This document shows positions 1-8,096 of a DNA stretch of 64,000 bases, one piece after another. The DNA lies in NCBI GenBank assembly GCA_050283925.1, contig JBNOAI010000003.1:124001-188000 (forward strand). The letters run 5' to 3'. The DNA comes from ZC4RG25 sp023428365. GTDB lineage: Bacteria > Pseudomonadota > Alphaproteobacteria > Rhizobiales > Hyphomicrobiaceae. Within the stretch, counting starts at the first letter, position 1. Every line of letters starts with the position of its first letter. The notes under the pieces were generated by a model. It saw only the letters and a list, made by a program, of their open reading frames with translations, had not been told where the DNA came from and made no database searches. The translations under genes and the position numbers were made by a program.

Positions 1-1
1 C

Positions 2-304
2 GAAGCCGTTGCCCGTTTTGCGACCGGCATCTATATGCTCTGGTATCCGATCAAAGACCCCAAGACGATTGATGCTTTCCATCAGGCGCTGGCAGGGTTG
101 GGCTTTCCCAAGCTGTTGATCTCTGAGCTGATGTTGCGCGCGCCGCGGGATGTAAATCGTCTCAATGGCACCGGATTGGCCATTCTCAACCCACCGTGGC
201 AGCTCGACGAACAGCTCGCGAAATTGCTGCCATTTTTCGTTGCACGACTGGGTGAAAACGATGCCAGTCACCGCCAATTTTGGCTCGGCATGAAAGCCGC
301 CTGA
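2..304 (+). CDS. rlmJ: 23S rRNA (adenine-N6)-methyltransferase RlmJ, C-terminal part
   Basis: This is the 3' end of a gene that enters the window from the left; the frame is open from base 2 and ends with TGA at 302-304. RlmJ methylates the N6 of A2030 in 23S rRNA using S-adenosylmethionine. The visible 100 residues carry the family's characteristic tail: RFATGIYMLWYPIKD near the left edge and a NPPW block (LNPPWQLDEQL) towards the end. The catalytic DPPY-type motif lies outside the window. The coding frame reads straight through from the edge, so this is a cut by the window and not a broken gene. Confidence 0.85.
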   Translation, partial: EAVARFATGIYMLWYPIKDPKTIDAFHQALAGLGFPKLLISELMLRAPRDVNRLNGTGLAILNPPWQLDEQLAKLLPFFVARLGENDASHRQFWLGMKAA

Positions 305-571
305 GCCAAGACGTTGAATTGCAAGCGACGGTTGCAAAATCCGCGAAATTGCCTTGCGCTATCGAGACTGCTCGCACATAGTTATCCGCAGTTCGGGCAG
401 CTTATCGGACCCGGCGGACACTGCTGAGCCCTGCTGATGCGTCTCTCGCGCCTGCGTAGAATTCTGGATCACATCTCACGTTCCCCGACATCGGATTGGA
501 CTGCCTAGCTACACGGGCGCGTGCCTGTGGGGCGCGCGCAGACGCCACCACTACGGGGAAGGAGCCCTCGC

Positions 572-787
572 ATGCGGCAGAACGGTACAGTGAAGTTTTT
601 TAATCAGACAAAAGGCTTTGGGTTCATCACGCCTGACAAAGGCGGCAAGGACGTGTTCGTACACGTCACTGCTGTCGAGCGTTCCGGCTTGGGCACCCTC
701 GATGAGGGCATGCGGGTGTCATTCGATACCGAGCCCGATAAACACGGCAAGGGACCGAAGGCCATCAACCTGCAGGCTTCCGCCTGA
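572..787 (+). CDS. Cold-shock domain protein (CspA family)
   Basis: This 71-residue, single-domain protein is an OB-fold single-stranded nucleic acid binder that acts as an RNA chaperone in the cytoplasm. RNP1 is visible as KGFGFITPD and RNP2 as DVFVHVTAV, and the usual start NGTVKFFN follows the initiator. An upstream ATG at 521 would add 17 residues unlike the family. I chose 572 because GGAG lies at 561-564, seven bases ahead, and because the length matches CspA proteins. A long untranslated stretch (305-571) precedes it, which is common for cold-shock genes. Cold induction is likely from the family but is not shown by the sequence. Confidence 0.93.
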   Translation: MRQNGTVKFFNQTKGFGFITPDKGGKDVFVHVTAVERSGLGTLDEGMRVSFDTEPDKHGKGPKAINLQASA

Positions 788-909
788 CAAATTCGACTGC
801 GCAAAAGTGAGACGGCGGATGAAACTGCCGCCTCTCTGCAACGCCCCGCCAGAAAGTCGATCGAACGGCGGTCAGAACGTCAGCGGGCCATAGGAAATTC
901 CAGCGGACT

Positions 910-940
910 CGGGCAGTGTCGCCCGGTTCGCTTTTTCTTT
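910..940 (+). terminator. Weak terminator-like hairpin after the cold-shock gene
   Basis: A 5-bp CGGGC/GCCCG stem at 910-914 and 921-925 is followed by a T-rich tract (931-940). It sits between the cold-shock gene and the secreted protein gene at 955. The short stem makes it a weak call. Another imperfect hairpin lies at 809-836, right behind the cold-shock stop codon. Confidence 0.35.
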
Positions 941-954
941 GAGAGGTCCTCGAG

Positions 955-1266
955 ATGTTCAAGCTGAATAGTTCGCTGGCCGCCATCGGCGCTGCGGCTC
1001 TGATGGTATGGGCAGCGTCGCCGGTCGAAGCTCGGACTTGCATCAACAAGGCCGGTCAAGGCACGAACAGCACCGAAGAAGGTGCCAAGTTCCAGGCCTA
1101 CGAGGCCATTCTTCAGGCCACTGATTGGGGCATGTGGGCATCCTGGATGGCAACCAGCCAGAAAGTCGGCGTTGCACCCGGCTATCAGGTAACCCGCTTG
1201 AAGTCCAAATGCGGCAAGGGCGGCATGGGTTCGAGCTGCGTAATCCAGGCAACTCTCTGCAAGTAG
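955..1266 (+). CDS. Small exported four-cysteine protein (family member A)
   Basis: This 103-residue protein has no function I recognise. It has a clear Sec signal peptide (hydrophobic residues about 8-22, cleavage likely after PVEA). The mature part begins RTC and contains four cysteines at 29, 86, 95 and 102, which suggests two disulfides in the periplasm or outside the cell. The C-terminal pattern C-x8-C-x6-C is the same as in the next gene, 1480-1743, and close to that in 2617-2934. GAGAGG at 941-946 is a fitting ribosome site. The tandem arrangement suggests local duplication. The call as an exported disulfide protein is firm; the role is unknown. Confidence 0.75.
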   Translation: MFKLNSSLAAIGAAALMVWAASPVEARTCINKAGQGTNSTEEGAKFQAYEAILQATDWGMWASWMATSQKVGVAPGYQVTRLKSKCGKGGMGSSCVIQATLCK

Positions 1267-1479
1267 CACCCTTGGGGTGCGCAGCATCGTTCTGCGGGCT
1301 GCGCACCGCTCTCTCGTTATTTTGACGATTCAAGTGCAATAACTGCCGCGTTGCTGGGCAGTCACGCCTACTGCGAATCCGGTTTCACATACCGTTCCGG
1401 ATCGTTTTCCACCTTACCCGGTCAGCTTCTTCCTGAGCATAGTGGCCCCGTTTGGGTCACTACTGTGAGGAGGCACCAC

Positions 1480-1743
1480 ATGAAGAAGTTGCACGCCGCG
1501 GCGATGAGTTGCGCCGCCCTTTTGGGTCTCGCCCTTGTCCCTTCCGTCGCCAACGCCAAGTGCGTCCTGGCCGGCGGCACGGCAACCGGCCTGACGCCTG
1601 AAATTTCCAAGACCCTTGCCACGGCTGCGCTCGGTCAGTCGATCACCAGCTACGGTGGCAAGGCACGCGGCAAGGTCGCCATGAAGTGCGACGCCAACCC
1701 GCTGATGACGACTTGCACTGCGAAGCAGCGCGCCTGCAAGTAG
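1480..1743 (+). CDS. Small exported four-cysteine protein (family member B)
   Basis: This 87-residue protein has a signal peptide (MKKLHAAAM start, hydrophobic core to about 24, cleavage after VANA) and a mature part beginning KC. Cysteines are at 28, 70, 79 and 86, giving the same C-x8-C-x6-C ending as the gene at 955 and the same cysteine directly after the cleavage site. I chose the ATG at 1480 over one at 1351 because TGAGGAGG (1465-1472) lies just ahead and the signal peptide begins there. The function is unknown. It is a likely paralogue of the genes at 955 and 2617. Confidence 0.75.
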   Translation: MKKLHAAAMSCAALLGLALVPSVANAKCVLAGGTATGLTPEISKTLATAALGQSITSYGGKARGKVAMKCDANPLMTTCTAKQRACK

Positions 1744-1757
1744 TCGGGTCGACAGGT

Positions 1758-1796
1758 TCGGAAGCTCACTGCAACACCAGTTCACTGAGCTTCCGA
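1758..1796. terminator. Inverted repeat behind the four-cysteine gene
   Basis: A perfect 11-bp inverted repeat (TCGGAAGCTCA at 1758-1768, TGAGCTTCCGA at 1786-1796) lies 15 bases after the stop codon at 1743. There is no T-run, so it may protect the 3' end or terminate weakly. The rest of the 314-base gap up to 2057 shows nothing I can support beyond a T-rich patch near 2002-2007. Confidence 0.4.
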
Positions 1797-2057
1797 GCCC
1801 ACACTGGCACCTACGGGCCTAGACCGACGCGCGGATTGCGCTAGGGCATTGATTTCGTTCGCCTACGGCACGTCGTTCCACCAAAGCGCGGCTGAACCGC
1901 CTGGCTTCACCGATGCAGCACAGCCTCAGCGATGTGGCTCGTGCGCCGCAGCATTCATAAGATACTAACCTCATCACGCCGAGTTTGAACCACTCGTTCA
2001 CTTTTTTCGTTATTCTGGCAGTAGCAGGGTCAGATTCAGGCGGAAAGGTGGTGGCGG

Positions 2058-2399
2058 ATGATGCGCGTAATGATCATGGGACTGGCGATTGGCCTCACGG
2101 CGGCGCTGACGATGCCATCTCCAGCGGACGCAGATGGTAAGCGCCAATATTCCAGAAGCGGCAAGGCCAGCAAGGGCCCGGCTGTCCGTGGCTACGTGGT
2201 GCGCCAGGGCGGCGGTTACTCCTACGTCGCCGAGGATGTGATCAACACATACGGAAACAGCCGTACGCGTTACGGCAGCAACAATTTCTACCGCGATCCC
2301 ATGCTGGACCGGCAGTCACAGTTCGGCCCGTTCGACAACGGCTTCTTCTTCGACTCCGGGATCACGGCTCGCGGCGGAGACTCGCCTTACCAGAACTGA
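2058..2399 (+). CDS. Hypothetical exported protein, Gly/Tyr/Arg-rich
   Basis: This 113-residue protein has a signal peptide (hydrophobic residues about 5-22, cleavage near SPADA). The mature part is polar, with repeated aromatic-glycine segments (RGYVVRQGGGYSYVAE, TRYGSNNFYRDP) and no cysteine, so it is not a member of the neighbouring four-cysteine family. I recognise no domain. A second ATG follows directly at 2061, and a GGTGG stretch just upstream could serve either start. It is probably a periplasmic or surface protein; the function is unknown. Confidence 0.65.
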   Translation: MMRVMIMGLAIGLTAALTMPSPADADGKRQYSRSGKASKGPAVRGYVVRQGGGYSYVAEDVINTYGNSRTRYGSNNFYRDPMLDRQSQFGPFDNGFFFDSGITARGGDSPYQN

Positions 2400-2400
2400 T

Positions 2401-2479
2401 CGTCTCATCTCCTCGAGACGTCTGATCCCTTTGTACATTTTGCACCCCCGGTTCCCTGTCGGACCGGGGTGTACTTTAT
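2401..2479 (+). terminator. Two hairpins after the exported protein gene
   Basis: CGTCTC/GAGACG (2401-2406, 2415-2420) starts directly at the stop codon. A stronger CACCCCCGGT/ACCGGGGTG hairpin follows (2443-2452, 2463-2471, one bulged C) and is trailed by TACTTTAT. Together they look like a terminator region for the gene ending at 2399. Confidence 0.45.
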
Positions 2480-2616
2480 CCACTTCACCGACGCACGGGG
2501 GCCACGCACTCAACACTTCTGTTGGGCGATGCCGATCGTTGCTGGCAACTCTGACGTGCCGCCGCTATACCTCGAAAATTAACCATGGGCCGGGCTCAGA
2601 AGAGGGAATTTGCCTA

Positions 2617-2934
2617 ATGCCGTCGCGTCCTCGACTTGCTGCACTCATCGTCGCCACGATTGCCATCGTCGGCCTGTCCGTGCCTGCCAATGCGGCTTGT
2701 ACGCGTCTAGGTTTTTCGGTGAACGACTACGGCAAAGAAGGACCGACCAAGGACGCAATGAACCTGCTCGACAAGTACATCGAGAAGTGGACTGCGGAAC
2801 GCGGCATCAAGAAGTACAAGGTCGGCAAGAAGGACGTGACTTGCGAATTGTTCCTCGACCTCATCGTATTCGATGAGCACACGTGCAAGGCGGAAGCCGA
2901 CGTGTGCTGGTCGGGACCGCCCGCTGCACCTTAA
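2617..2934 (+). CDS. Small exported four-cysteine protein (family member C)
   Basis: This 105-residue protein has a signal peptide (basic MPSRPR start, hydrophobic core about 8-22, cleavage after PANA), giving a mature protein starting AC. Cysteines at 28, 76, 90 and 97 follow the layout of the two genes at 955 and 1480, with C-x13-C-x6-C at the end, so the first spacing is five residues longer. I took the ATG at 2617 because AGAGGGAA (2601-2608) precedes it and the signal peptide begins there; a more upstream ATG at 2431 would bury the signal peptide. The function is unknown. Confidence 0.7.
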   Translation: MPSRPRLAALIVATIAIVGLSVPANAACTRLGFSVNDYGKEGPTKDAMNLLDKYIEKWTAERGIKKYKVGKKDVTCELFLDLIVFDEHTCKAEADVCWSGPPAAP

Positions 2935-2948
2935 TCCTTTGACCCCAG

Positions 2949-3857
2949 GTGCTCTCTCCGACCAGTAAAGCCTGTGCGCTCCTGGCAACGGGCACGTTGT
3001 TCTGGGCCGGCAATCATATTGTCGGCCGAGCAATTGCGGGGGTTGTACCGCCAGCCGGTCTGAACACATTTCGCTGGCTGCTCGTTGCACTTGTCCTGGC
3101 GCCAATCGTCAGCAAGTCGTGGCGGCAGGAATGGTCAGCCATCTCTGAACGCCCTTGGACCATGGTGTTCCTGGCGCTCACCGGCGGCGCAATGTTCGGG
3201 ACGCTGCAGTTCGTGGCACTCAACTACACTGCTGCGATCAACGTCGCCGTCATCAATTCCGTGGCGCCTGCCCTGATCGTGCTCGCCAGCTTCCTGATCT
3301 TCGGTGATCGCCTGAGCCGCCTGCAGCTGGCCGGTGTCGCCATTTCTCTGCTGGGTGTGCTCACCATTGTGGCGCGCGGCAGCCTCGCCCAGCTTGCGAC
3401 GCTGACCTTCAACGGCGGCGACCTGCTTGTCCTGTTCAACATGTCGTTGTGGGCGATCTATAGCGCCTGCCTGCGTTTGCGGCCCGACATCAGCGGCTTC
3501 GGCTTCCTATTTGCCTTGGCGGTAATTTCGGCCATAGCCAATCTTCCATTCGCCGTCTGGGAACACGCTGCCGGCATGCCGCTGCGGCTGACCTGGCCGA
3601 CGATTTTGGCGATCGGCTATGCTGGTCTCTTCACGAGCGTCCTCGCCTATGCCGCCTGGACGCGTGGCGTTGAGATCATTGGTGCATCACGGGCCAGCGC
3701 GTTCCTGCATCTCGTCCCGGCCTACGGCGTAATCCTCGCCTGGACATTTCTGGGCGAGCGGATGCAGCTGTTTCACGTCGCCGGACTGGCTCTTATTCTC
3801 GCGGGAGTAACGCTCGTCGCCCGGAAGCCGGCCCATCAGGACGCAACGCGCCAATAG
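2949..3857 (+). CDS. DMT-superfamily (EamA) transporter
   Basis: This 302-residue inner-membrane protein has about ten hydrophobic segments in two EamA repeats (roughly residues 8-140 and 150-290), the usual RhaT/EamA permease design. Members export or import amino acids, metabolites or drugs, and the substrate cannot be told from sequence. Family-like features are the GNHIVGR segment in helix 1 and the FGDRLSRLQLAGVAI and LGERMQLFHVAGLALIL segments that end each repeat. The start is GTG at 2949, 14 bases after the previous stop, with only a weak ribosome site. Its 3' end overlaps the opposing gene at 3836 by 22 bases. Confidence 0.85.
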   Translation: MLSPTSKACALLATGTLFWAGNHIVGRAIAGVVPPAGLNTFRWLLVALVLAPIVSKSWRQEWSAISERPWTMVFLALTGGAMFGTLQFVALNYTAAINVAVINSVAPALIVLASFLIFGDRLSRLQLAGVAISLLGVLTIVARGSLAQLATLTFNGGDLLVLFNMSLWAIYSACLRLRPDISGFGFLFALAVISAIANLPFAVWEHAAGMPLRLTWPTILAIGYAGLFTSVLAYAAWTRGVEIIGASRASAFLHLVPAYGVILAWTFLGERMQLFHVAGLALILAGVTLVARKPAHQDATRQ

Positions 3858-4150
3858 CCGGTACCCGCCACGACAACTTCGATCGCCCCTTGCGTGATCG
3901 TCGGATGCGAGATCCGCACGGCAAGGACACCATCATAGCCTTTGTCGCGGGCGCGTTGGGCAAGCGCCTCAAGAGCACGGGTAATTGTCTTATCCAAGAG
4001 GGCTTCGTAGCGGATCATCTCGCCGCCGATAGTGTTGGTGATCGCCTCACGCATGTCGCGGATGATGTTCGCCCCGCTGACGGCGCAAGCATGCAGCATC
4101 TCGCCCTGGCGCACCGGCTCGTCGATCGTCTCAGTTGTCACCAGACGCAT
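3836..4150 (-). CDS. YbjQ/UPF0145 family protein
   Basis: This 104-residue cytosolic protein belongs to the YbjQ (DUF74) family, small oligomeric proteins of unknown function once described as heavy-metal-binding. Family signatures are the VSGANIIRDMREAITNTIGG block, the following helix with RYEALLDK and ALEALAQRARDKGYDGV, and the IEVVVAGTGYWRV ending. I took the ATG at 4150 rather than the GTG one codon earlier because GAGGG is seven bases ahead of the ATG. It converges with the DMT transporter and overlaps its 3' end. It may share a transcript with the gene starting at 6046. Confidence 0.8.
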   Translation of the reverse strand: MRLVTTETIDEPVRQGEMLHACAVSGANIIRDMREAITNTIGGEMIRYEALLDKTITRALEALAQRARDKGYDGVLAVRISHPTITQGAIEVVVAGTGYWRVAS

Positions 4151-4171
4151 CACGTCACCCTCGTTTGTCGT

Positions 4172-6046
4172 TCAAGCCGTTGCTTTGCGCCGCCGCCCGA
4201 ATACGATCCTCTTCAGGATCAGCAGAATAAGCAACGACAGCACCGCCATCACCGATATCAGCAGCGTGTGCTTTTCCCATAACAGGATCGGGCTGACCTC
4301 GCCGTCATAGACCTGTTGGAAGTCGCGGGTCACGATCGCGGGGTTCGGCAGCAGTTCCGACCTCAGCATCATGGCAACGGCTGCATCCTGATCGCGGCTT
4401 GCCAACACCGCATCGCGGACGCGCGGCGAGGCCAACACCTGCATCCGAGTGGGATTCTGCGCGACGGCACGCAGCACGCGCTGGCTCGCACTTTTCTGCA
4501 AGCCGGTGAGATAGCGCGACAGCGTATCGAGCTCAGGTTCAGCGAGGCTCCGCGCGAGCATTTTCAGATCGGCATTGTCGAGCTCGAACAGCACATCACG
4601 GGCATCACGCGAAATCCCTGTCAGCCGGACAGCGGCCAGTCGGTCATCGAGGCTGAGGATGCGCGCCAGGGATGTCTTGGTGAAATCCTGCGGCTTGGCA
4701 CGCTTATGCATTTCAAAGGCAACGACCGATCCCAGTTTGTCGCCGGCAAATTCGGTCCACAGCAGCGCCGTATCGATTGAGCGCGTTTCGCGTACGATTT
4801 CCATGCCCGGATCCGACAGCCTGTTGACCGCCGTGTTGAGCGTTCCATCCTGCAGGCGCTTTAGGACACCATTATCGCCTTCGGTCGCACTGATGACGCC
4901 GACCAGTTCGTCGATCCTGGCGAGTTGATCGGGCCGTGCAGCATCAATGAAGGTCTTGAAGCCAGCATTGCTTTCCGTCAGCTCGAGCACCTTCGCGTGG
5001 GCGCGACGGAACTCGCGCCAGATATCGATGATGCGGTCAGCCGTTTTGCTCGCCAGATCGCCAATCTGCTCGCCGAGCTGCTGCGAAATGGTCTTCGCCA
5101 GCTCCTCCTGAACGCGCTCCTTGGTGTCTGTGGATTTCATCTCCTGCGCGATGATCGGCATGACTCCGGAGCGCAGCTCCCACATGTCCTTGGCGATCAG
5201 AACCACGCCAACGCCGCCAGCCACGACCGACACGAGCCGACCAAGCACAGCCCCGACGATCCGATGTCCAACGCGCGTCGCCATATTCGATAACTGACGG
5301 CGGACAAGGAGAATGACAGCGCCCGTCAGGCCTTCGCTACTCTCTATCAGTACGGATGTCGATGAGACCGTAGCACCAGCCGACGCCGGATCGATCGCGA
5401 ACTCCTTGCCGGCATCTGTCGATACGACACGCGCGACAGTCGTGCCGAAACGCGGCCCCAGAAACGCCTGCACGCATTGCAGGGATGGCTCAGCCGCGTC
5501 GACCGCAGCAACCTCGATGGTGCGGCCGACATTCTTCCCGACACCGACCGCAAGCTGCTCGATCGCCGTCTTCACCGCATCCGAGCGATAGACGCGTTCC
5601 GCAACCGATGTCGCCAGAGCTTTTGCGGTTTCCTGATAGGCGAGCGACTGCAGCAGTTCGCCCCAGCTCGTCTCCTCGCGCACCTGCGCGACCGCAATGT
5701 CAACCTGCCGATCCAGCGTGTCATCGATGCCGGCGCGGCGCCATTCCTCGGCCACCACAGCCTTGAAGTCGACCGTGCTCAGCCCGCGTTGCAGCGCCCC
5801 CAAGGTGATGCGCTCGACTGCGGCCCGGAACCCCTTCTCATCGTTCGACTGACAGGCTTCATAGTCCGTGCGCGACAGTTTCGATTGCGCCACGGCCGAA
5901 GGTGAGACCGGCGCGACGACGATGGCCGCACAGGTCAGTGCGGTGGTGACGGTTCGAAAAAATCCGGCGAGCACGGAATTCACGGCCCTCTCAACAGAAC
6001 GTAGCAGCATCCGGTGCCTGGCACCCGCGCTGCCTACGTTAAGCAT
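4172..6046 (-). CDS. Large envelope protein of unknown function
   Basis: This 624-residue protein matches no domain I recognise. It has a long N-terminal hydrophobic stretch (about 32-53) that looks like a signal peptide ending SAVAQ, a mostly helical body, a glycine/valine-rich hydrophobic hairpin near 255-285, and a C-terminal membrane helix (about 594-612) followed by a basic tail (FGRRRKATA). It therefore appears to be a periplasmic protein anchored at its C-terminus. Leucine- and charge-rich helices in the 300-590 region suggest helical-repeat or coiled-coil packing. An alternative start is the ATG at 6010, which gives a more usual signal peptide. It shares its strand with the YbjQ-like gene 21 bases downstream. 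Confidence 0.65.
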   Translation of the reverse strand: MLNVGSAGARHRMLLRSVERAVNSVLAGFFRTVTTALTCAAIVVAPVSPSAVAQSKLSRTDYEACQSNDEKGFRAAVERITLGALQRGLSTVDFKAVVAEEWRRAGIDDTLDRQVDIAVAQVREETSWGELLQSLAYQETAKALATSVAERVYRSDAVKTAIEQLAVGVGKNVGRTIEVAAVDAAEPSLQCVQAFLGPRFGTTVARVVSTDAGKEFAIDPASAGATVSSTSVLIESSEGLTGAVILLVRRQLSNMATRVGHRIVGAVLGRLVSVVAGGVGVVLIAKDMWELRSGVMPIIAQEMKSTDTKERVQEELAKTISQQLGEQIGDLASKTADRIIDIWREFRRAHAKVLELTESNAGFKTFIDAARPDQLARIDELVGVISATEGDNGVLKRLQDGTLNTAVNRLSDPGMEIVRETRSIDTALLWTEFAGDKLGSVVAFEMHKRAKPQDFTKTSLARILSLDDRLAAVRLTGISRDARDVLFELDNADLKMLARSLAEPELDTLSRYLTGLQKSASQRVLRAVAQNPTRMQVLASPRVRDAVLASRDQDAAVAMMLRSELLPNPAIVTRDFQQVYDGEVSPILLWEKHTLLISVMAVLSLLILLILKRIVFGRRRKATA

Positions 6047-6215
6047 GGTATCACTTCACGGCTCAAGTACGACTGGCGTTGCATGGGGGCCGCATGTGAC
6101 ATCGAAACCAACTCGCAACGACGCTTCCGCATTGTGATCTGAGCTTTTCACCCGAAGGAAAGATTGTAGGCTCGGCCTGCGGATCAATAGTGCGATCTCG
6201 GCGGGGGGTTCAATT

Positions 6216-7607
6216 TTGAACGGTTTGCTAATCGGCATTCTCGGCTATGTCGTCGTGCAGTTCGCGATCGGCATCTGGGTCGCGCGAAATGTCAAAACGA
6301 CCACCGACTTCCTCGTTGCCGGCCGGTCGCTCGGCTTGGGACTCGTTGCAGTCTCTGTTTTTGCGACGTTTTTCGGTGCCGAAGCGATCGTCGGGACATC
6401 CGGGTCAGTCTACGAAGACGGATTGGCCGGCGGACGCATCGATCCGTTTGGCTATGCCGTGGCGATCTTCATTACCGGCGCCATCTTTGCCATCCCTCTC
6501 TGGCGCAACGGAATTATCACGTTCGCCGATTTCTTCCGTAAGCGTTACTCAGCCGCCGTCGAAAAGCTTGTCGTCTTCGTGCTGTTGCCGGGTTCGATGT
6601 TCTGGGCAGCGGCGCAGATCCGTGCGTTCGGGCAGGTGATGAGTTCGGCGTCCGGTCTCGACGTCAACACGGCTATCACGATCGCCACGATCTTCGTCAT
6701 CATCTACAGCGCCCTCGGCGGGCTTCTTGCCGACGTCTGGACTGATCTCGTCCAGGGTATCGCAATCGTCGTTGGTCTACTTGTCCTGGCTATTGTCATC
6801 GCCGGACAGGTCGGTGGGGTAAGCGCAGGATTGGCAGCCGTCGACGTAGAGCGTCTCCAGCCATTTACATTGGGCGACGATGGCTGGCTTGGCCTGATCG
6901 AAAGCTTTGCGATCCCGATCTGCGGCACTGTCGTTGCCGTCGAGATCATCTCCCGCATTCTTGGAGCGCGCTCGGCTCAAGTTGCAGCCCGCGGCGCAAT
7001 GGTGGGCGGTGCGATCTATCTCGTTGTTGGTGTCATCCCGATTTTCCTGGGGCTGGTCGGTCCCCAGCTCTTGCCAAATATCGAAGATGCGGAACAGATC
7101 GTGCCGAGCCTTGCCCAAGCGCATTTGCCCGGCATCCTCTATGTCATGTTCGCCGGCGCCGTGATCTCGGCCATACTTTCGACCGTCGATTCCGTGCTGC
7201 TCGCGAGTTCGGGACATGTCTCCCACAACATCGTCGAACGGCTGATGCCTTCGCTCGATGATCGCGGTCGGTTGCTGCTCAATCGCCTTATTCTGCTGAC
7301 GCTCGGTATCATCGCGTTCGCCCTGGCGTTCAGCGCGGGACGCGTGAAGGATTTGGTCGAAACAGCATCCGCGGCAGGCAGTGCCGGCGTCTTCATCGTT
7401 GCTTCGTTTGGGCTTTTCTCGCGCCTCGGGGGACCAATCGCTGCATTGTCGACGATCGTCTGCGGCGCGGCCAGTTGGGTTGTGTTCAGCTTACTCGAGT
7501 TCACGGCGCCCTATGTCGCGGCGCTCGCGTGTGCCTTGCTGACCTACCTGGTGGTCGCCGTCACGGAGAGGCGGGACGACGTTGCACAGCGCTCGACCGC
7601 AACCTGA
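6216..7607 (+). CDS. Sodium:solute symporter (SSS family)
   Basis: This 463-residue integral membrane protein has about 13 hydrophobic helices and is a Na+-coupled uptake carrier of the PutP/PanF type. Family marks include TTTDFLVAGRSLG in the first loop, the ATFFGAEAIVGTSG sodium-site region in TM2, and AVISAILSTVDSVLLASSG in the conserved late helix that lines the Na2 site. The substrate is not predictable (candidates include amino acids, pantothenate and organic acids). The start is TTG at 6216 with a GGGGGG ribosome site at 6203-6208. It converges with holC, leaving eight bases between the stop codons. Confidence 0.88.
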   Translation: MNGLLIGILGYVVVQFAIGIWVARNVKTTTDFLVAGRSLGLGLVAVSVFATFFGAEAIVGTSGSVYEDGLAGGRIDPFGYAVAIFITGAIFAIPLWRNGIITFADFFRKRYSAAVEKLVVFVLLPGSMFWAAAQIRAFGQVMSSASGLDVNTAITIATIFVIIYSALGGLLADVWTDLVQGIAIVVGLLVLAIVIAGQVGGVSAGLAAVDVERLQPFTLGDDGWLGLIESFAIPICGTVVAVEIISRILGARSAQVAARGAMVGGAIYLVVGVIPIFLGLVGPQLLPNIEDAEQIVPSLAQAHLPGILYVMFAGAVISAILSTVDSVLLASSGHVSHNIVERLMPSLDDRGRLLLNRLILLTLGIIAFALAFSAGRVKDLVETASAAGSAGVFIVASFGLFSRLGGPIAALSTIVCGAASWVVFSLLEFTAPYVAALACALLTYLVVAVTERRDDVAQRSTAT

Positions 7608-7615
7608 CCGCGGCG

Positions 7616-8065
7616 TCAGGCGCGCTTTTCCCAGCGCCCGTTGTCGGCCTGCTGCCAATAGGTTACGTCGCACCCTGCTGCGCGGGCACGCTTCCATTCC
7701 TCACGCGCCAGCGCCACTGCATCACGGTCATGGCCGTCGAAAAGATGTACGAGGCGATCGTAGCCCTCGTAACCCGGTGCCGCAGCGCCTTCGACGAGAA
7801 ATCGCACTTGCGCGCCATTCGGATTGTCGTCCGACGTCGTCAGGAACACCGGCTGTAAGTCGGCGGGCCCGTCACTCGCGGTGCCGTGCGGCAGAAAACT
7901 GTCGTCACGAAACGTCCACAACGACGTATCCAGCGCTTCGAGACGCTCCTTGCTGCTGCATTGGACCACCGCCCGCCAACCGCGCGCCAGCGTGCGTTCC
8001 AGCAGAGCCGGGAGAACCCTGTCCAAAGGCTGCTGTTCGAGATGATAGAAAAGAACGTCTGTCAT
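7616..8065 (-). CDS. holC: DNA polymerase III chi subunit
   Basis: This 149-residue protein is the chi subunit, which links the clamp loader to single-stranded DNA-binding protein in the replisome. The family is seen in the opening DVLFYHLEQQPLDRVLPALLE, in LDTSLWTFRDDSFLPHG, in the VFLTTSDDNPNGAQVRFLV strand and in RLVHLFDGHD. The length is normal for the family. In many alphaproteobacteria holC sits beside an aminopeptidase gene; here it stands behind the GTPase pair, with 31 bases between it and the end of that gene, so it may share their transcript. Confidence 0.9.
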   Translation of the reverse strand: MTDVLFYHLEQQPLDRVLPALLERTLARGWRAVVQCSSKERLEALDTSLWTFRDDSFLPHGTASDGPADLQPVFLTTSDDNPNGAQVRFLVEGAAAPGYEGYDRLVHLFDGHDRDAVALAREEWKRARAAGCDVTYWQQADNGRWEKRA

Positions 8066-8096
8066 ATTTTGCTCTGCATTCGGTAATCTCCGCGGA

